Below are positions 1 to 7,556 of a stretch of 18,857 bases of DNA, one piece after another. Position numbers and translations under genes: made by a program. Each line of letters starts with the position of its first letter. Position 1 is the first letter of the stretch. The notes under the pieces were generated by a model. That model made no database searches. It saw nothing but the letters and a program-made list of their open reading frames with translations, and was not told the origin of the DNA. The DNA comes from Bog-159 sp049520215 (GTDB taxonomy: Bacteria > Acidobacteriota > Terriglobia > Bryobacterales > Bryobacteraceae), in contig JBEKPZ010000137.1 of assembly GCA_049520215.1 (NCBI GenBank), positions 1 to 18,857 on the forward strand. The letters are read 5' to 3'.

Positions 1-509
1 ACCTCCACGCGATCGTCGGGCAGGAACTGAAAGCAGGTGATGCCGCCGAACGAGGCGATGTACTGATCCTGCTTGCCCACCGGCTCGTGCAGCAGGTCGA
101 TTTCGATGCGGCAGGCTTGCTCGGCGAGTTCCTGGCGCGGAATCGGGTTCTTCTTCCAGGCATGCAGCGCGCGCAGTAGGGCCACCGTGAAACTGCCGGA
201 CGATCCCAGGCCCGTGCCGGCCGGAATGTCCGACATGCTCACGATCTCGAGATAGGGCCGCGGGCCCACATCCACCAGGCGCAGGGCTTCGCGCACGATG
301 GGGTGCTTGATCTGGTCCACGGTCTCGACCAGTTCCATCTGCGAGTACTTGACCAGCAGCTCCTGGCTGAAGGTCTCGTGCAGCGTGATGTAGACGTATT
401 TATCGATGGCCGCCGAGATGACGAAGCCGCTATGCTCGCGGTAGTACGAGGGCAGGTCGGTGCCTCCGCCTCCGAGCGAGATGCGCAATGGCGCGCGGGT
501 GATGATCAC
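1..509 (-). CDS. GHMP-family sugar kinase (HddA-like), partial
   Basis: Only the N-terminal ~169 residues are present; the gene runs off the left edge. GHMP kinases phosphorylate sugars or small alcohols with ATP. The start is a GTG at 507-509 inside a GTGA overlap with the stop of the upstream oxidoreductase, so the two are probably translationally coupled. The protein opens with APLRISLGGGGTDLPSYY, the substrate-side signature of the D-glycero-D-manno-heptose 7-phosphate kinase / L-fucose kinase branch. Around residues 110-120 it carries the ATP-binding loop PAGTGLGSSGSFTVALL. A further segment, EPVGKQDQYIASFGG, is also typical of this branch. Family assignment is firm; the sugar substrate (heptose, fucose or other) cannot be read from the sequence. 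The neighbours suggest nucleotide-sugar or glycan synthesis. Confidence 0.9.
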   Translation of the reverse strand, partial: MIITRAPLRISLGGGGTDLPSYYREHSGFVISAAIDKYVYITLHETFSQELLVKYSQMELVETVDQIKHPIVREALRLVDVGPRPYLEIVSMSDIPAGTGLGSSGSFTVALLRALHAWKKNPIPRQELAEQACRIEIDLLHEPVGKQDQYIASFGGITCFQFLPDDRVE

Positions 510-1489
510 GGGGCGTTCTCCTCATACACGCGCTCGATGACGCGCAATGCGGCTTGCGCGTCTTCGATGCCCGGCCGCGGCTGGCGCTTCAGGCGGATAT
601 CTTCCAGGAACTCGGCGAATTCGGTTTCCCAGGAATTATCGGCCATGGGAAACTCCCAGGCGGTGGTCACCGGCGGCCCCATGGCCGGCGTCATCGCGTA
701 GAACGTCAGGCGCTCGGTTCCGTAGCTGCCGCCCAAGCCCGTGATTTCCAGCTTGCCGTCGCGCCCGCAGATTTCGAAGGAGAACAGGTTCTTCCATTCG
801 GTCCAGCTTGCGTGCAGGAACGCGATCTGTCCGGCGGCGGTTTCGAGCAGCAGAAAAGCGTTGTCTTCGACCGGCATTTTCCAAAAGTAACTGGGAGTAC
901 GGCCGGTGACGCGCGTGAAATCGCCCAGGAACCAGCGCGCCAGGTCGATCAGGTGAACGCCCTGGTCCAGCAGTTCACCGCCGCCTGAGAGAGCCGCGTC
1001 GGCGCGCCACTCGCGCTCGTAACCGGGACGGCCGCCGTGGCCGTAGCGGCCGCGGATGAACAGCAGCGGACCGGCCGCGCCGGAATCGAAGATCGCGCGC
1101 GCCTTCTGAAAGGCGCGGTGATACCGATGGCTAAAACCGATGCGCACCAGCGCGCCCGTGCGGCCAGCGGCTTCGGCCACGGCGTCCAACTCGGCGGCGC
1201 GGCGCGCGCCCGGCTTCTCAATCAACACGTGCTTGCCCGCGCCCGCGGCTGCGGCGGCAATGGGGGCGAGCATATCGTGCGTAGTGGCGACGATTGCCAC
1301 GTCGACGTCCGGCGAGGCCGCGACGGCGCGCCAGTCGGTGGCGGTCTCGGCGCCGGGATGCGCTGCCGCAAGCGCCTGCGCGCGCCCGCCATCGACATCA
1401 CAGCAGATCGCCAACCGGCCGCCCGCGAGCGACGCGGCGCGCTTGCGTCCGATCAAGCCGCAACCGACGATGGCGATGTTGAGAGGCAT
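506..1489 (-). CDS. Gfo/Idh/MocA family NAD(P)-dependent oxidoreductase
   Basis: A 327-residue cytoplasmic dehydrogenase of the glucose-fructose oxidoreductase / inositol 2-dehydrogenase family, which oxidises or reduces a hydroxyl or keto group on sugars, inositols or sugar nucleotides with NAD(P). The Rossmann motif GCGLIG is at residues 9-14. The conserved EKP, whose Lys is usually catalytic, is at 91-93. The DQGVHLIDLARW helix, with the family's Asp and His, is at about 175-186. Length is normal. The ATG at 1487-1489 is preceded by an AGGTGG Shine-Dalgarno at 1496-1501. The stop overlaps the GTG start of the sugar kinase by 4 bases, so the two form an operon. It is divergent from the glycosyltransferase, with only 28 bp between start codons. 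Substrate unknown. Confidence 0.93.
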   Translation of the reverse strand: MPLNIAIVGCGLIGRKRAASLAGGRLAICCDVDGGRAQALAAAHPGAETATDWRAVAASPDVDVAIVATTHDMLAPIAAAAAGAGKHVLIEKPGARRAAELDAVAEAAGRTGALVRIGFSHRYHRAFQKARAIFDSGAAGPLLFIRGRYGHGGRPGYEREWRADAALSGGGELLDQGVHLIDLARWFLGDFTRVTGRTPSYFWKMPVEDNAFLLLETAAGQIAFLHASWTEWKNLFSFEICGRDGKLEITGLGGSYGTERLTFYAMTPAMGPPVTTAWEFPMADNSWETEFAEFLEDIRLKRQPRPGIEDAQAALRVIERVYEENAP

Positions 1490-1501
1490 GCGCGGTCCAC
1501 C

Positions 1502-1510
1502 TGTTAGAAT
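1502..1510 (+). promoter_or_regulatory. Extended -10 promoter for the glycosyltransferase, with an overlapping opposed -10
   Basis: TGT followed by TAGAAT (1505-1510) fits an extended -10 (TGnTATAAT-like). The TTG start lies exactly 7 nt downstream, so transcription would begin at or next to the start codon. On the minus strand TATTCT (1511-1506) overlaps it and could serve the divergent oxidoreductase. No good -35 is seen; TTGAGA at 1479-1484 is 20 bp away, which is too far. Prediction only. Confidence 0.45.
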
Positions 1511-1517
1511 AACCGGT

Positions 1518-2273
1518 TTGTGCGACGTCTCTCTAATCCTGCCCGCCTACAATGAGGCAGCCACCATCGCCGCCACCATCCGCGAGACAGGCGGCTATTT
1601 CCGGTCGCGCGGTTTGCGTTATGAAATCATCGTAGCCGCCGATGGCGACGACGGCACCCGCGAGTTGGCCCTCGAGACCGCCCGGCAGGGCGAGCCGGTG
1701 CGCGTGATCGGCAATAGGGAGCGCAGTGGGAAGGGCCGCGGCGTGCGCGAAGCCATGGCTCTGGCGCGTGGTAATATCGCCGGCTACGCGGACGCCGATA
1801 ACAAAGTACCCATCGAGGAATTCGACAAGTTCCGGCCCTGGCTGGACCCATCGTTGAGCCAGCGCTGCGACGTGGTGATCGGCTCGCGCTCCATGCTGGA
1901 CTCGCAAATCGAACGGCGGCAGCCGCTCTACCGGCAGTTGGGCGGCAAGGGCTTCGGGTTGTTCATGCACGCGGTGGTAGGCCTCGAGGGCATCACCGAC
2001 ACGCAATGCGGCTTCAAGTTTTTCGCCCGCCCGGCGGCGCACGAAATTTTCAGGCGGCAACAAATCGATGGATATATGTTCGATGTGGAGATCCTGGTGC
2101 TGGCGCGCCGGCTGGGCTATACCATTCAGCAGGTGCCCATCCGCTGGCGCGACGATGGCGACAGCCGGCTGGCGCTGGTGAGCGGAAATCTGCGGAATGT
2201 GGCCGACATCTTCCGCATCCGCGCGGGCGCGCTCCGCACGCCGGTGCCAGGGCCGGGGGGCCATAAGCGTTAG
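1518..2273 (+). CDS. Family 2 glycosyltransferase, Alg5 / dolichyl-phosphate glucosyltransferase-like
   Basis: A 251-residue GT-A glycosyltransferase that probably moves a sugar from a nucleotide-sugar to a lipid-phosphate carrier (polyprenyl phosphate) at the inner face of the membrane. Motifs in order: SLILPAYNEAATI (5-17), the basic glycine loop NRERSGKGRGVREAM (66-80), the metal-binding DAD at 92-94, IGSRSMLDS (121-129), TDTQCGFKFFAR (160-171) and DGYMFDVEIL (184-193). The last two are characteristic of the Alg5/DPG-synthase-like branch. No obvious membrane segment is present. I chose TTG 1518 because the conserved N-terminus begins immediately after it; the frame stays open further upstream, but that stretch is antisense to the oxidoreductase. 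No Shine-Dalgarno is visible, consistent with a leaderless mRNA. Confidence 0.88.
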   Translation: MCDVSLILPAYNEAATIAATIRETGGYFRSRGLRYEIIVAADGDDGTRELALETARQGEPVRVIGNRERSGKGRGVREAMALARGNIAGYADADNKVPIEEFDKFRPWLDPSLSQRCDVVIGSRSMLDSQIERRQPLYRQLGGKGFGLFMHAVVGLEGITDTQCGFKFFARPAAHEIFRRQQIDGYMFDVEILVLARRLGYTIQQVPIRWRDDGDSRLALVSGNLRNVADIFRIRAGALRTPVPGPGGHKR

Positions 2274-2322
2274 AACGTACACGTCCACTCGTGTCAGAAT
2301 GTAGGCGTACCGGGGTGGAAAC

Positions 2323-2808
2323 ATGCTCAAGATAGCCGCCGTCTGCCTTTTGCTTTTATTGTTCCCTTTCACAGCGCCCTGTCAGGTTGGAACAGAACTT
2401 GATCGGAAGGCAATTCGGGGGCTGATGGACCGCTTCATGGATGCGTGGAACCGGCATGATGCTCACGCGTTTGCGGCGGTATTCGCGGCGGACGCGGATT
2501 TTACAAACGTGCGTGGAGTGGGTGCGACGGGCCGATCCAAGATCGAAGAATTCCATGCACCGGTGTTCGCGACGATTTTCAGAAGCAGCCATCAGGCGTA
2601 TACCGACGTCAAGATTCGCTTCGTCAGCGCCAATGTTGCAGCGGTAGATGTGCGTTGGGCGATGACGGGTGTGTTGGATGCGCAGGGTAGTCCGAGACCT
2701 GATCGTGAGGGCCTGTTGAATTTTGTGATGACAAGACATACGGGCCGTTGGCAGATCCTCGTGATGCACAATCTTGATTTGACGCCGCTGCCATCGCCTT
2801 CAAAGTAA
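2323..2808 (+). CDS. Secreted SgcJ/EcaC-type NTF2/SnoaL-like protein
   Basis: 161 residues. An N-terminal signal sequence (MLKIAAVCLLLLLFPFTAPC, about 1-20) indicates export. The rest is an NTF2/SnoaL-like alpha+beta barrel of the DUF4440 / SgcJ-EcaC group: RGLMDRFMDAWNRHDAHAFA (first helix and HD motif), ADFTNVRGVGATGRSKIEE, VDVRWAMTG, and the terminal strand GRWQILVMHNLDL. Proteins of this group bind small molecules, but most have no known reaction, and the 'oxidoreductase' label in databases is not a demonstrated activity. A GGGGTGGA ribosome site (2311-2318) precedes the ATG. The gene lies 49 bp after the glycosyltransferase, so co-transcription is possible. Local base use is less GC-rich than in its neighbours. 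Confidence 0.85.
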   Translation: MLKIAAVCLLLLLFPFTAPCQVGTELDRKAIRGLMDRFMDAWNRHDAHAFAAVFAADADFTNVRGVGATGRSKIEEFHAPVFATIFRSSHQAYTDVKIRFVSANVAAVDVRWAMTGVLDAQGSPRPDREGLLNFVMTRHTGRWQILVMHNLDLTPLPSPSK

Positions 2809-2840
2809 CAACTGGTGCGCCACCTGGCTGTTACCATCCA

Positions 2841-2858
2841 ATATGCGATAATATATCG
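2841..2858 (+). promoter_or_regulatory. Candidate HipB operator O1 / hip promoter -10 region
   Basis: ATATGC-GATA-ATATAT (2841-2856) is an imperfect copy of the perfect site at 2872-2887. A second inverted repeat, CGATA-ATA-TATCG (2846-2858), is nested in it. The AT-rich GATAAT (2847-2852) could be the -10, so repressor binding here would occlude RNA polymerase. HipB proteins autoregulate by binding palindromes in their own promoter (family knowledge); that this HipB binds here is inference. Confidence 0.5.
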
Positions 2859-2870
2859 TTTGGTGCTGAC

Positions 2871-2888
2871 GATATGCCATCGCATATC
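2871..2888 (+). promoter_or_regulatory. Candidate HipB operator O2 spanning the hipB start codon
   Basis: GATATGC-CATC-GCATATC is a perfect 7-bp inverted repeat with a 4-bp spacer; the hipB ATG (2874-2876) lies in its left arm. Its centre is 31 bp, about three helical turns, from the centre of the related site at 2841-2856, so both would face the same side of the DNA. Confidence 0.55.
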
Positions 2889-3233
2889 AAGAGCGTTCGC
2901 CTAAACCGTTTGCCCGCCGCGATACGCCGCGAGTTGGTCGCGGCGCGGCACAAGCGCGGCTGGAGCCAGGCGGAACTGGGGAGGCGTGCGGGCTTGCCTC
3001 AAATGCATGTCTCCGGTATCGAAACCGGCAAAATCGCGCCGCGCTTCGACACGCTGCTGGATCTGGTTCGAGTGCTCGACCGCGACCTCCTGATGGTTCC
3101 CCGGTCGCTGGTTCCCGCCGTTCAAGCACTGATTCGGGACGATCGCCGCCGCACCGGCCGCGCGGCCGCGGAAGAGCCCGAGCGCCCGCTCTATGCCGCG
3201 GACGACGACGAAGCGGACGCCGATGAGGATTGA
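2874..3233 (+). CDS. hipB: HipB-like XRE-family antitoxin/repressor
   Basis: 119 residues. An XRE helix-turn-helix covers about residues 17-75: RRELVAARHKRGWSQAELG, then the recognition helix around GLPQMHVSGIETGKIAPRFD, then LLDLVRVLDRDLLMVP. The C-terminal tail is very acidic (ADDDEADADED) and likely disordered. It is followed, with an 11-nt overlap, by a full-length HipA kinase, the classic antitoxin-first order, so its role should be to neutralise HipA and repress the operon. The ATG lies inside a perfect palindrome and no Shine-Dalgarno is evident. The start fits the conserved N-terminus; a later start would cut into the first helix. Confidence 0.88.
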   Translation: MPSHIKSVRLNRLPAAIRRELVAARHKRGWSQAELGRRAGLPQMHVSGIETGKIAPRFDTLLDLVRVLDRDLLMVPRSLVPAVQALIRDDRRRTGRAAAEEPERPLYAADDDEADADED

Positions 3234-4470
3234 TTCCGCGCATAACGCTTTGGCAGTCCATCTGCGAGGCCGCCGCATCGGGGTGCTGAATCGGCTCGGG
3301 GGCGACCACCATCTTTTTTCTTTCGAACAAGATTACGTGGACGATTCCAACCGGCCGACGCTGAGCCTCTCATTCAAGGGGCAGGGTGGGGGCTTGGTCT
3401 CGTCGCTACGTCCGGTAAGCCGGCGCCTGCCTCCGTTCTTCTCCAACCTCCTGCCCGAAGGGCATCTGCGGACATATCTGGCGGAACAGGCCGGGGTGAA
3501 GCCGGCGCGGGAGTTCTTTCTGTTGGCGGCGCTCGGCGCGGATCTTCCCGGCGCGGTCACGGTCGCGCCCTTCTCGACGGATGAGCCGGCCATCGATCCC
3601 CAAGCCGCGGATAGCGATCGCGACGCCACGCCGGACGTGCTGCGGTTTTCCCTCGCCGGCGTGCAGTTGAAATTCTCCGCGGTCATGGAGGCCTCCGGCG
3701 GCCTGACTATACCGGCTCACGGCGTCGGCGGCTTTTGGATCGTGAAGCTGCCGTCCATGCAGTTCCCGGCCGTCGTCGAAAACGAGTACGTCATGCTGGA
3801 ACTGGCGCGCGCCGCCGGCATCGTAGTCCCGCAAACCCGGCTGGTTCCAGTAAGCGCGGTGCATGGATTGCCCGCCGAGGCCGCACGACTATCGGGGCAG
3901 GCGCTGGTGGTACGGCGTTTTGACCGCACGCCTGACGGAGAGCACATCCACATGGAGGACTTCGCCCAGGTCTTCGGCCTCTTCGCGGACGACAAATATG
4001 GCCGGCGCAGCTACGCGAACATCGCTGCGGTGCTGCGGGCCGAGACCGGCGAGGAAGGCGCGCAGGAATTTGTGCGCCGCCTGGCATTTTCCGTCTCGAT
4101 AGGCAACGGCGATATGCACCTGAAGAATTGGTCGTTGTTGTATCCCGATGGCCGCACGCCGGTGCTTTCTCCGGCATATGATTTCGTCGCGACCCTGCCA
4201 TATATCGCGAGCGATCAACTTGCCCTCACGTTGGGCGGAAGCCGCAGTCTCAGCGGAATCACGGCGGATCAAGTGCGTCGTTTCGCCGACAAGGCAAACC
4301 TGCCGGTAGGTCCCGTGTGGCAAACTGTCCGCGAAACCGCGGAGCGGACAGCCGACGCATGGGACAGTCTTCCCCAAAAGGAACTCCTGCCCCCAGGAAT
4401 GCGCAAAGTCATCCACAAGCAGATTCAAACGGTAGCCGCCAACGCCAGCGGCAGGAAGGAGACACCGTGA
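3223..4470 (+). CDS. hipA: HipA-like serine/threonine kinase toxin
   Basis: About 415 residues from ATG 3223. HipA kinases phosphorylate translation factors, in E. coli glutamyl-tRNA synthetase, and halt growth. The N-terminal subdomain includes NALAVHLRGRRIGVLNR and SNLLPEGHLRTYLAEQ. FSLAGVQLKFSAV (142-154) corresponds to the Gly-rich loop of HipA; Ser143 lies about where the autophosphorylated Ser of E. coli HipA sits. Lys175 in WIVKLP fits the ATP-binding Lys, followed by NEY (187-189). The catalytic loop GNGDMHLKN gives Asp297 and Asn302, and the metal-binding Asp320 is in AYDFV. All key residues are present, so it should be active. An in-frame ATG at 3193 would add 10 residues, but the family N-terminus favours 3223. 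Its stop overlaps the epimerase start (GTGA). Confidence 0.92.
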   Translation: MRIDSAHNALAVHLRGRRIGVLNRLGGDHHLFSFEQDYVDDSNRPTLSLSFKGQGGGLVSSLRPVSRRLPPFFSNLLPEGHLRTYLAEQAGVKPAREFFLLAALGADLPGAVTVAPFSTDEPAIDPQAADSDRDATPDVLRFSLAGVQLKFSAVMEASGGLTIPAHGVGGFWIVKLPSMQFPAVVENEYVMLELARAAGIVVPQTRLVPVSAVHGLPAEAARLSGQALVVRRFDRTPDGEHIHMEDFAQVFGLFADDKYGRRSYANIAAVLRAETGEEGAQEFVRRLAFSVSIGNGDMHLKNWSLLYPDGRTPVLSPAYDFVATLPYIASDQLALTLGGSRSLSGITADQVRRFADKANLPVGPVWQTVRETAERTADAWDSLPQKELLPPGMRKVIHKQIQTVAANASGRKETP

Positions 4471-5420
4471 AAATCCTGGTAACCGGCGCGGCCGGCTTCA
4501 TCGGCAGTAACCTGGTGGACCGTCTGCTCGCCGATGAACATACAGTCACTGGTTTCGACAATTTCTCCACCGGGCAAGTTGAGTTCCTGGAGGCGGCGTT
4601 GCGCTCGCCGCGCTTCCGCCTGGAACATGGCGACCTGCTGGATGCCGATGCGCTGGACCGCGCCATGCATGACGCCGAATTTGTATTTCATATGGCCGCC
4701 AATGCCGACGTGCGCTTCGGCACCCAGCACCCGCGCCGGGACCTGGAGCAAAACACCATCGGCACGGCCAACGTGCTGGAGGCCATGCGGGCGCGCGGCG
4801 TGCGGCGCATCGCGTTCCCTTCGACCGGCTCGGTCTATGGCGAGCCCGCCCTCTTCCCCACGCCCGAGGACGCGCCGTTCCCGGTGCAGACCTCGCTCTA
4901 CGCCGCATCCAAACTGGCCGCCGAGGCCATGATCGAAGCATATTGCGAGGGCTTTGGCATGCAAGCGCACATTTTCCGGTTTGTGTCGATCCTGGGTGAG
5001 CGCTACACGCACGGCCACATTCTGGATTTCTACAAGCAACTTCAGGAGCATTCCGGGCATCTGGATATATTAGGAGACGGGCGGCAGCGCAAGTCTTACT
5101 TATATGTGCAAGACTGCGTGGACGCCATGCTGCGGGCCATCGAACGCGGCGCGGGCAGGCTGAATCTGTACAACCTGGGCACTGACGAATATTGCACCGT
5201 GAACGATTCCATCGGCTGGATTGCGGAGCGGCTGGGATGCGCGCCGCGACTCAATTACGCGGGCGGCGAGCGCGGATGGGTGGGAGACAGCCCGTTCATT
5301 TTTCTGGATTGCTCCCGCATTCGCGCCCTGGGATGGCGGCCGAGGTTGAGCATTCGCGAAGCGGTCGTGCGAACCGTGGATTATTTGCGAGGCAACCCAT
5401 GGGTTGTCGAGCGGAGGTAG
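4467..5420 (+). CDS. NAD-dependent nucleotide-sugar epimerase/dehydratase (extended SDR, GalE-like)
   Basis: 317 residues. The Rossmann motif VTGAAGFIG is at 5-13 and the NAD-ribose Asp in FDNFSTG at 31. HMAANADVRF (75-84), the active-site segment PSTGSVYGE and the YAASK pair (Tyr145, Lys149) follow. The family epimerises or dehydrates UDP-, GDP- or dTDP-sugars; this copy looks like the UDP-glucose 4-epimerase / UDP-glucuronate epimerase group, substrate unresolved. The true start is GTG 4467, with an AAGGAG ribosome site 6 nt upstream inside hipA. That GTG overlaps the hipA TGA by 4 bases. The open frame continues upstream to 4317, but only within hipA. Confidence 0.93.
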   Translation: MKILVTGAAGFIGSNLVDRLLADEHTVTGFDNFSTGQVEFLEAALRSPRFRLEHGDLLDADALDRAMHDAEFVFHMAANADVRFGTQHPRRDLEQNTIGTANVLEAMRARGVRRIAFPSTGSVYGEPALFPTPEDAPFPVQTSLYAASKLAAEAMIEAYCEGFGMQAHIFRFVSILGERYTHGHILDFYKQLQEHSGHLDILGDGRQRKSYLYVQDCVDAMLRAIERGAGRLNLYNLGTDEYCTVNDSIGWIAERLGCAPRLNYAGGERGWVGDSPFIFLDCSRIRALGWRPRLSIREAVVRTVDYLRGNPWVVERR

Positions 5421-5535
5421 CAGCTCTGTGTTTGTACGTTCCCGTCCAATGCCCGGCGGAATCCTGGGCGCGAGGCGGGGATGTCGCAGTATGATCGTGG
5501 TCGGGAAGACCTAAGATTAAGAGAGGAGATCTAAG
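5421..5535. other. Intergenic region upstream of dps
   Basis: 115 bp. TATGAT at 5490-5495 is a plausible -10 for dps, with no convincing -35. The 7-mer CTAAGAT occurs twice, around 5511 and 5531, flanking the ribosome site. No clear terminator for the epimerase was found. Confidence 0.3.
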
Positions 5536-6063
5536 ATGTCAACTACTACTGAAGACGAAATTGGAAAGCGCCGTCGGGTCGCCTTGGCGACACCCAGTGA
5601 ACTCGGCGCCGAATCCGTTAAAAACATCACCGGCGCTCTCAACGCCTTGCTGGCCGATGTATTTGCCCTTTATATTAAGACCAAGAACTTTCATTGGCAC
5701 GCCAGTGGACCGCACTTTCGCGACTACCACCTCTTGCTCGATGAGCACGCCGGCCAGATTTTTGCGATGACCGACGACATCGCCGAGCGCGCGCGCAAGA
5801 TCGGCGGCACCACCATTCGATCGATCGGTCACATTGCCCGCCTGCAACGCCTCAGCGATAACGACGCGGATTATGTCGATCCGCTCGATATGCTCGCCGA
5901 ATTGCGCGAAGACAACCGGGCGCTCGTTTCCAGCATGCGGGAAGTTCACGATCTGTGCGGCGAAGAGAACGACGTAGCTACCACCAGCATGCTGGAGAAT
6001 TGGATCGACCAGACGGAACGGCGTATCTGGTTCCTCTTCGAGACAGGGCGCACAGGGAAGTAA
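5536..6063 (+). CDS. dps: Dps-family ferritin-like DNA-protection protein
   Basis: 175 residues. Dps dodecamers oxidise Fe(II) with peroxide, store the iron, and often coat DNA in stress or stationary phase. The inter-subunit ferroxidase ligands are all present with the spacing of characterised Dps proteins: His53 (KNFHWH), His65, Asp80 and Glu84 (TDDIAER). The N-terminal tail (KRRR, 11-14) is basic, which in other Dps proteins favours DNA binding. A strong AGGAG site (5524-5528) lies 7 nt before the ATG. It is followed 9 bp later by the HtrA gene, so the pair may be one stress-response transcript. Confidence 0.95.
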   Translation: MSTTTEDEIGKRRRVALATPSELGAESVKNITGALNALLADVFALYIKTKNFHWHASGPHFRDYHLLLDEHAGQIFAMTDDIAERARKIGGTTIRSIGHIARLQRLSDNDADYVDPLDMLAELREDNRALVSSMREVHDLCGEENDVATTSMLENWIDQTERRIWFLFETGRTGK

Positions 6064-6072
6064 TCCGAGCAC

Positions 6073-7494
6073 ATGGGTTACCGAGCGGCGTTAGTACGGT
6101 TCCTGCTGCTGGCGGTGTCGGCGGCGTCGGTCGAAGCGGGGTTCGCACAGGAGCGCAAGCTGGAGGCGGTCGAGAATCTCAGCGCGTCGCTGGAAGCGCT
6201 GGCCCAGCGGGTGAACCGCTCGGTGGTCAAGATCGTGACTACCGGGTACGGCCTCAGCGAAGACTCCGACGCGGGCAACGCCAGCCTGCTCACCCGCCAG
6301 CGCGCCACCGGTTCGGGCGTCATCCTCACGCCGGACGGCTACATCGTAACCAACGCGCACGTGATCCAGGGCGCGCGCCGCATTCGGGTGCAGTTGCCCG
6401 TCTCGGAGCGCGCCGCGCGAAAAAGCAACTCGATCATGAAGCCGCCCGGAACGGTTCTGGACGCCAGTATCGTGGGCCTCGATCGCGAGACAGATGTCGC
6501 AGTGCTGAAAATCGAAGCGGCGGACTTGCCGCACTTGACCTTGGGTAATTCGCGCGAGTTACGGCAGGGCCAACTGGTGATGGCGTTCGGGAGCCCGCTG
6601 GGCTTGCAGAATTCAGCCAGTCTGGGCGTGATCAGTGCGGTCGCACGCCAGATCAAGCAGGACAGCCCTATGATTTACATCCAAACCGATGCGTCCATCA
6701 ATCCGGGCAATAGCGGCGGCCCGCTGGTGGATATGTCGGGGCGAGTGGTGGGGCTCAACACCCTGATCCTGTCGCAATCGGGCGGCAGCGAAGGGATCGG
6801 CTTCGCGGTTCCCAGCGACACGCTGCTCAACGTGTATAACCAGATTCGCAAGGAAGGTCATGTGCATCGCGGCCAGATCGGCGCCAGCGTGGAGACCATC
6901 ACGCCGCTGCTGGCCGCGGGTCTGGGATTGCCTCAGGACTGGGGCGTGCTGGTGGCGGATGCGACACCGGACGGGCCGGCCGACAAATCCGGCCTGAAAC
7001 CGGGTGATATTGTGCTCAGCCTGGATGGCAAACCCATGGAGAATGCGCGCCAGCTTGAGGTGAATTTGTGGCGCTTTCTGGTGGGCGACAAAGTGAGCCT
7101 GGAGGTCCTGCGCGGCGCCAACCGTCTGACGATGGATGTGCCGGTTACGGCGCAGGACGACGATCCGCAGCGCTTCGCGGACTTGGTAAATCCGGAGAAG
7201 AACCTTATCCCGAAGCTGGGCATTTTAGGAGTCGAGATCGACCGGAAGCTGGCGCCAATGCTGCCGGATCTGCGCAAACCATACGGCATCGTGGTGGCGG
7301 CCCGGGCATCGGGTTCGGAAGGCCTGGAAGTGGACCTGCGTCCGGGGGATGTGATTTACGCCATAAACCACGAGCCGACCTCGACGGTCGCGTCGCTCAC
7401 TAGCGCGCTGGGTCAGATGAAGAGCGGCGATGCGGTGGTGCTGCAGGTGGAACGCGACGGGCAGTTGATGTACGTGGCGTTTGAGATGGAGTGA
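6073..7494 (+). CDS. HtrA/DegP/DegQ-type periplasmic serine protease with two PDZ domains
   Basis: 473 residues. The N-terminus (RAALVRFLLLAVSAASVEAGFA, cleavage near 22-25) is a signal peptide. The trypsin-like domain carries the triad His96 (TNAHV), Asp141 (ETDVAVLK) and Ser214 (NPGNSGGPL). Two PDZ domains follow at about 275-360 (first GLKPGDIVLSLDGKP) and 380-470 (DLRPGDVIYAINHEP). HtrA proteases act as quality-control proteases or chaperones on misfolded envelope proteins. Length matches the DegQ/DegP class. The ribosome site is weak (GGAAG at 6056-6060), consistent with read-through from dps 9 bp upstream. A GC-rich hairpin follows the gene. Confidence 0.95.
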   Translation: MGYRAALVRFLLLAVSAASVEAGFAQERKLEAVENLSASLEALAQRVNRSVVKIVTTGYGLSEDSDAGNASLLTRQRATGSGVILTPDGYIVTNAHVIQGARRIRVQLPVSERAARKSNSIMKPPGTVLDASIVGLDRETDVAVLKIEAADLPHLTLGNSRELRQGQLVMAFGSPLGLQNSASLGVISAVARQIKQDSPMIYIQTDASINPGNSGGPLVDMSGRVVGLNTLILSQSGGSEGIGFAVPSDTLLNVYNQIRKEGHVHRGQIGASVETITPLLAAGLGLPQDWGVLVADATPDGPADKSGLKPGDIVLSLDGKPMENARQLEVNLWRFLVGDKVSLEVLRGANRLTMDVPVTAQDDDPQRFADLVNPEKNLIPKLGILGVEIDRKLAPMLPDLRKPYGIVVAARASGSEGLEVDLRPGDVIYAINHEPTSTVASLTSALGQMKSGDAVVLQVERDGQLMYVAFEME

Positions 7495-7525
7495 CTTCGC
7501 TAGCAATGATGACCAGCACATGTGG

Positions 7526-7556
7526 CGCAGACGATCGTTGTTTGTCGTCTGCGTTT
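7526..7556 (+). terminator. Rho-independent-type hairpin after the HtrA gene
   Basis: CGCAGACGA (7526-7534) pairs perfectly with TCGTCTGCG (7545-7553): a 9-bp stem with a 10-nt loop, followed by TTT on the plus strand. It lies 32 bp past the HtrA stop, between convergent genes. The U-tract is short, so efficiency is uncertain. Confidence 0.6.

Noticed and set aside
2279..2294. ACACG-N6-CGTGT inverted repeat before the NTF2-like gene
   Set aside because: Five-base arms of this kind are expected by chance; there is no second copy or link to a regulator.
1533..2372. Minus-strand frame opposite the glycosyltransferase
   Set aside because: The opposite strand has complete GT2 motifs; this one has none.
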